A stretch of 64,000 bases of DNA from Gracilimonas sp. GTDB taxonomy: Bacteria > Bacteroidota > Rhodothermia > Balneolales > Balneolaceae. The position numbers were made by a program, and so were the translations under genes. A model generated the notes under the pieces. The model searched no databases. It was given only the letters and a program-made list of their open reading frames with translations, and was not told the origin of the DNA. Of this stretch, positions 61,400 through 64,000 are shown in pieces. Every line of letters begins with the position of its first letter. The stretch's first letter is position 1. The stretch covers positions 1,178,001 to 1,242,000 of the forward strand of contig NZ_JAEPPI010000001.1 of the NCBI RefSeq assembly GCF_017641085.1. The letters run 5' to 3'.

Positions 61400-63009
61400 A
61401 ATTCAATCAGGTGATGTTTAGTCAGATCCAACCCTTCTTTCTCAATTTCAGCAAGCAGTTCGTTCCAAATATCCACCCCATACTTATTCATAAAGTACAC
61501 CGGGGAAACTGCTCGTTCCTGTAATCCTCCATCGGGGAATAAATTCACTTTGATCTTCTCAATACGGTTTAGCTGAATTTCTTCCTGCTTTTTGATGGAG
61601 CGATATACGCGGCCTTTCAGTTTATCAAGCTCATTGCCAAATCCTGCTACCGTTTTACCGACCATGCCATCCAAAGTTGGGTCGATCTCATTTATAACTT
61701 GAAGGGGTTCTTCGGCCGAATCTTCCAGCTTTTGCTTCCAATCTCCGAATACCTGCTCAATATCAACGGTATCAGTTTGTTCGATAAACTCGGATTCGAG
61801 GTCTTCAATGCGCTTGCCATACTCACAAAAACTAAAGGGTAACTTTTCCACGATTCTCGAAATTCCGGACTCAATAATGGTGGCGCTGAATCTTGGAAAA
61901 ATGGGAGGCATCTGCAGATCGAAGTGTCTATAAAAGTCTTTCATTTGCCCATAGTAGGCCAATTCACCGGGTCCGGCTACATACCCAAGAGTTGGTAATA
62001 GCATATCCTGAATTACCGGGCGAAGAAAAACATTAGGAGAGAATTTTTCCGGGCTACTCTGGATTTTTTCGATGAGTTCTTCCTGGGTCCAGTTTTTCTC
62101 ACCGGCCCTCCACCCTTTCCCTTCCCGGTTAAGCTTTTGTCTGCCTTCAGTCTCAGATAGGTAAAACAAGTTGGAATCACCATTCATCACCTGTCGATGA
62201 AAATCATTCTCGAGTTCCGAACTTTTTTTCTCTATGGCTTCATAAATCGAATCCGCTTTCGATATGCTGGCAGAGAATTGGTCGACCAACAGGTTTTTAA
62301 CAGGGGCAAAATTACTCCCCGCAATCAGCAGGCCTTCTTCAGCAAACCACTGGTTTATTAATCCGGCAAATGCCCGGGAGTGGGTTTTCCCTTCCCGATA
62401 GTGTTCATCTATTTGGCTCCAAAGAGCTTCCGAAAAGTCTGTATCAAAAAGTTCTTCCTTAATTTTTGATTTCAATTCTTCAATCTGCCCGGTAACCAAT
62501 TCATCAGAAACCGGCTTTCCGCTACCCTCTTCATTTAAATGAATTTTTGTAAAGTCTTTTCTGCCGGTTATGCCTGTCCACGCTATTTCTTCAAAATCAT
62601 GATCTTCATCAGCCAGCCAAAATACAGGGACAACGGGCCGGCCTAATTTTTCCTGATAACTTCGGGCAAGCAGAATAGCCGCCATTGTTTTATAAATGGT
62701 GAACATAGGTCCACCTAAAATGCCCAACTGCTGGCCGGTCACTACAACAAGTGCATCTTCTTTACCGAGTTTCTTCAGCTGATTGGTTTGAGAAGAGGAA
62801 ATACCGAGTTCATCATGATATTCTCTCAGTGCCTCTATATAAGCGTCTTTATATCGTGCTCCAGAAAGGGCTTCTGCTCTTCTTTCAATGTCAGCTTCAT
62901 CCAGAGGATTAAACTCATAAAATGAACTGAGCTTATCGTAATCGTTTAGGTAGGTTGTGAATAGCTTTGAGTAAGACAGTTCGGTAAACGAACATCCAGA
63001 TAGGTCCAA
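61396..63009 (-). CDS. bshC: Bacillithiol biosynthesis cysteine-adding enzyme BshC
   Basis: 537 residues, standard BshC length. It adds cysteine to GlcN-malate in the last step of bacillithiol synthesis. Diagnostic segments are VVVTGQQLGILGGPMFTIYK (nucleotide-binding core), PVFWLADEDHDFEEI (HxGH-like region, here DEDHDF), FLRPVIQDMLLPTLGYVAGP followed by GELAYYGQMKDFYRHFDLQM. BshC in Bacteroidota-type bacteria indicates bacillithiol in place of glutathione. BshA and BshB are not in the window. It follows the bifunctional-nuclease gene by 3 bases on the minus strand. Confidence 0.95.
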   Translation of the reverse strand: MDLSGCSFTELSYSKLFTTYLNDYDKLSSFYEFNPLDEADIERRAEALSGARYKDAYIEALREYHDELGISSSQTNQLKKLGKEDALVVVTGQQLGILGGPMFTIYKTMAAILLARSYQEKLGRPVVPVFWLADEDHDFEEIAWTGITGRKDFTKIHLNEEGSGKPVSDELVTGQIEELKSKIKEELFDTDFSEALWSQIDEHYREGKTHSRAFAGLINQWFAEEGLLIAGSNFAPVKNLLVDQFSASISKADSIYEAIEKKSSELENDFHRQVMNGDSNLFYLSETEGRQKLNREGKGWRAGEKNWTQEELIEKIQSSPEKFSPNVFLRPVIQDMLLPTLGYVAGPGELAYYGQMKDFYRHFDLQMPPIFPRFSATIIESGISRIVEKLPFSFCEYGKRIEDLESEFIEQTDTVDIEQVFGDWKQKLEDSAEEPLQVINEIDPTLDGMVGKTVAGFGNELDKLKGRVYRSIKKQEEIQLNRIEKIKVNLFPDGGLQERAVSPVYFMNKYGVDIWNELLAEIEKEGLDLTKHHLIEL

Positions 63010-63012
63010 AAT

Positions 63013-63591
63013 TTATCCTTTCATTTTAGAAATGCGGTCCCGAATCTTGGCCGCTTTCTCGTAATTTTCGGTTTCAATAGCTGTTTGAAGCTCTTTTTCC
63101 AACTTTTCGAGTTGGGTTAATTCTTTTTGCCCGGGTGCAGGATCATCGCTTTTGAGTGCTTCTTCGAGGGTTTGGCTTTCCGGTTCTGTACTGATCCCGG
63201 CTTCCTTCAACACCTCGTCATTCACATAGATAGGTGCGTTAAAGCGCACTGCTAATGCAATGGCATCACTCGGTCGGGCATCCAGCTCTACCAGCTGATT
63301 CTCACGCTCAAATATAATTTGCGCATAAAAGGTTCCTTCTGATAAATCATTAATGAAGACCTGCTTCACTTGCGTGTCGAAGCTTAAAAAGAAGTTCTTC
63401 AACAAGTCGTGAGTCATTGGTCGGGGTGGCTTAATGTTTTCGAGCTCAAGAGCAATAGCCTGAGCTTCGAACGAACCAATGATGATGGGGAGTCTTTGAT
63501 TTCCTTCCGCTTCTGTTAAGATTAAAGCGTACGCGCCTCCACTGCTCGGGCTTGTTGAGAGTCCCAGAATTTCCATTAATACTTTACTCAA
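63013..63591 (-). CDS. Bifunctional nuclease family (DUF151) protein with UVR motif
   Basis: 192 residues. DUF151/BFN domain (about 1-130): GLSTSPSSGGAYALILTEAE, RLPIIIGSFEAQAIALELEN and KPPRPMTHDLLKNFF, then VELDARPSDAIALAVRFNAP, the classical signature. At the C-terminus a UvrB/UvrC-type motif reads LEKLEKELQTAIETENYEKA followed by AKIRDRISKMK. The reported activity of plant BFN is DNase and RNase; bacterial roles are not clear. The start has 238 bases upstream before divergent nuoA, which must hold both promoters. It heads the transcript that includes bshC. Confidence 0.92.
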   Translation of the reverse strand: MSKVLMEILGLSTSPSSGGAYALILTEAEGNQRLPIIIGSFEAQAIALELENIKPPRPMTHDLLKNFFLSFDTQVKQVFINDLSEGTFYAQIIFERENQLVELDARPSDAIALAVRFNAPIYVNDEVLKEAGISTEPESQTLEEALKSDDPAPGQKELTQLEKLEKELQTAIETENYEKAAKIRDRISKMKG

Positions 63592-63829
63592 ATCTACACC
63601 TTTTATATGCTTTTGTAGGTTGGCTTTAGAAGGTAACGAATTTTAGTTAAGTCTTAAACCTGCTCATTTATTAATGCAACTTTAATCAATCTTGAAAAGT
63701 TTAGCCAAAATTCAATCTTTTTTCTTCCATAAAAATTCAAATAAAGCCTATATTCTCGCCCAATTTCGTTGACATTGCGAAACATTGAGGGTAACTTTTC
63801 AGCCCGTTAACCGAGAACATTTCAGATAT

Positions 63830-64000
63830 ATGCTCGAAAATTATTTTCCGATTTTAATTGTAGGTATCGTTGCCTTAATTCTGGCAGCTGCTTTTCTGAT
63901 CCTATCTAAAATATTAGGGCCATTTCGTCCTAATAAGAACAAGTTAGATCCTTACGAAAGTGGAATGGATCCGGTCGGGGAAGCCAAAGACCGCTATTCT
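63830..64000 (+). CDS. nuoA: NADH-quinone oxidoreductase subunit A, 5' part
   Basis: 57 N-terminal codons before the window ends. NuoA is a small membrane subunit of respiratory complex I. The first helix is NYFPILIVGIVALILAAAFL, followed by ILSKILGPFRPNKNKLDPYE and SGMDPVGEAKDRYS, where the Y-E-S-G-x-D/E-P-x-G-x-A sequence is the NuoA/NDUFA3 hallmark. The ATG at 63830 is chosen because the hydrophobic helix begins right after it. More nuo genes are expected just beyond the window. About 238 bases lie between it and the divergent BFN gene; I see no distinct structure there. Confidence 0.93.
   Translation, partial: MLENYFPILIVGIVALILAAAFLILSKILGPFRPNKNKLDPYESGMDPVGEAKDRYS

Overview
The window is about 64 kb of chromosome from a Gram-negative, Bacteroidota-like bacterium. 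The best guess is the Balneolota (Balneola/Gracilimonas group). Support comes from type IX secretion (T9SS)-style C-terminal sorting/FlgD-like tails, PorV/PorQ-family outer-membrane proteins, a Bacteroidota-style promoter (TTG - 19 nt - TA.TTTG), bacillithiol synthesis (BshC), a BamA-like barrel, and mostly weak Shine-Dalgarno sites. This lineage call is inference; no rRNA is present. I saw no tRNA, rRNA, CRISPR array, prophage or insertion sequence.

Layout. 1-3250 (minus): the trp operon start, with a promoter, a 24-residue leader peptide holding three consecutive Trp codons, an attenuator terminator, trpE, trpS and the start of trpG. 3332-13865 (plus): one tightly packed run of a lipoprotein, a FlgD-tailed secreted protein, two PorV/PorQ-like barrels, and surface-polysaccharide genes (two glycosyltransferases, a flippase, a deacetylase, WecB). 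13856-18511: pssA; a RelE/ParE-type toxin-antitoxin pair whose toxin is frameshifted; then dxr-rseP-psd. 18777-21182: a large secreted PKD-domain protein. 21239-25127 (minus): a histone-deacetylase-like protein, pgeF, aroE, a START-like protein and tmk. 25404-37206 (plus): metG flanked by two related palindromic repeats, a GH13 debranching-type enzyme, a sodium symporter, efp-accB-accC-gcvH, guaA and an AbgT transporter. 37347-44192: an LpoA-like protein facing mltG, a BamA-like barrel, an HD hydrolase, and a cytochrome c / YceI / DUF5777 trio.

44199-59839 (minus) is the most unusual region. It is a rearranged Pel-like exopolysaccharide operon: histidine kinase, response regulator, two PelF-type glycosyltransferases, PelG-type flippase, a GAF plus degenerate HD-GYP protein, a GH114-type (PelA hydrolase-like) lipoprotein, a large polytopic membrane protein, and a 1313-residue lipoprotein that joins a DUF2194/NodB deacetylase to TPR helices and a beta-barrel. 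In Pseudomonas these parts are spread over PelA-PelG. Here PelA appears split and its deacetylase half fused to a PelB-like exporter, while the c-di-GMP receptor PelD appears replaced by the HD-GYP protein. DUF2752 and TM2 genes follow.

60056-63591 (minus) holds a PspC protein, 5-formyl-THF cyclo-ligase, bshC and a bifunctional-nuclease-family protein. The window ends inside nuoA on the plus strand. There is no gene-free stretch longer than about 280 bases.
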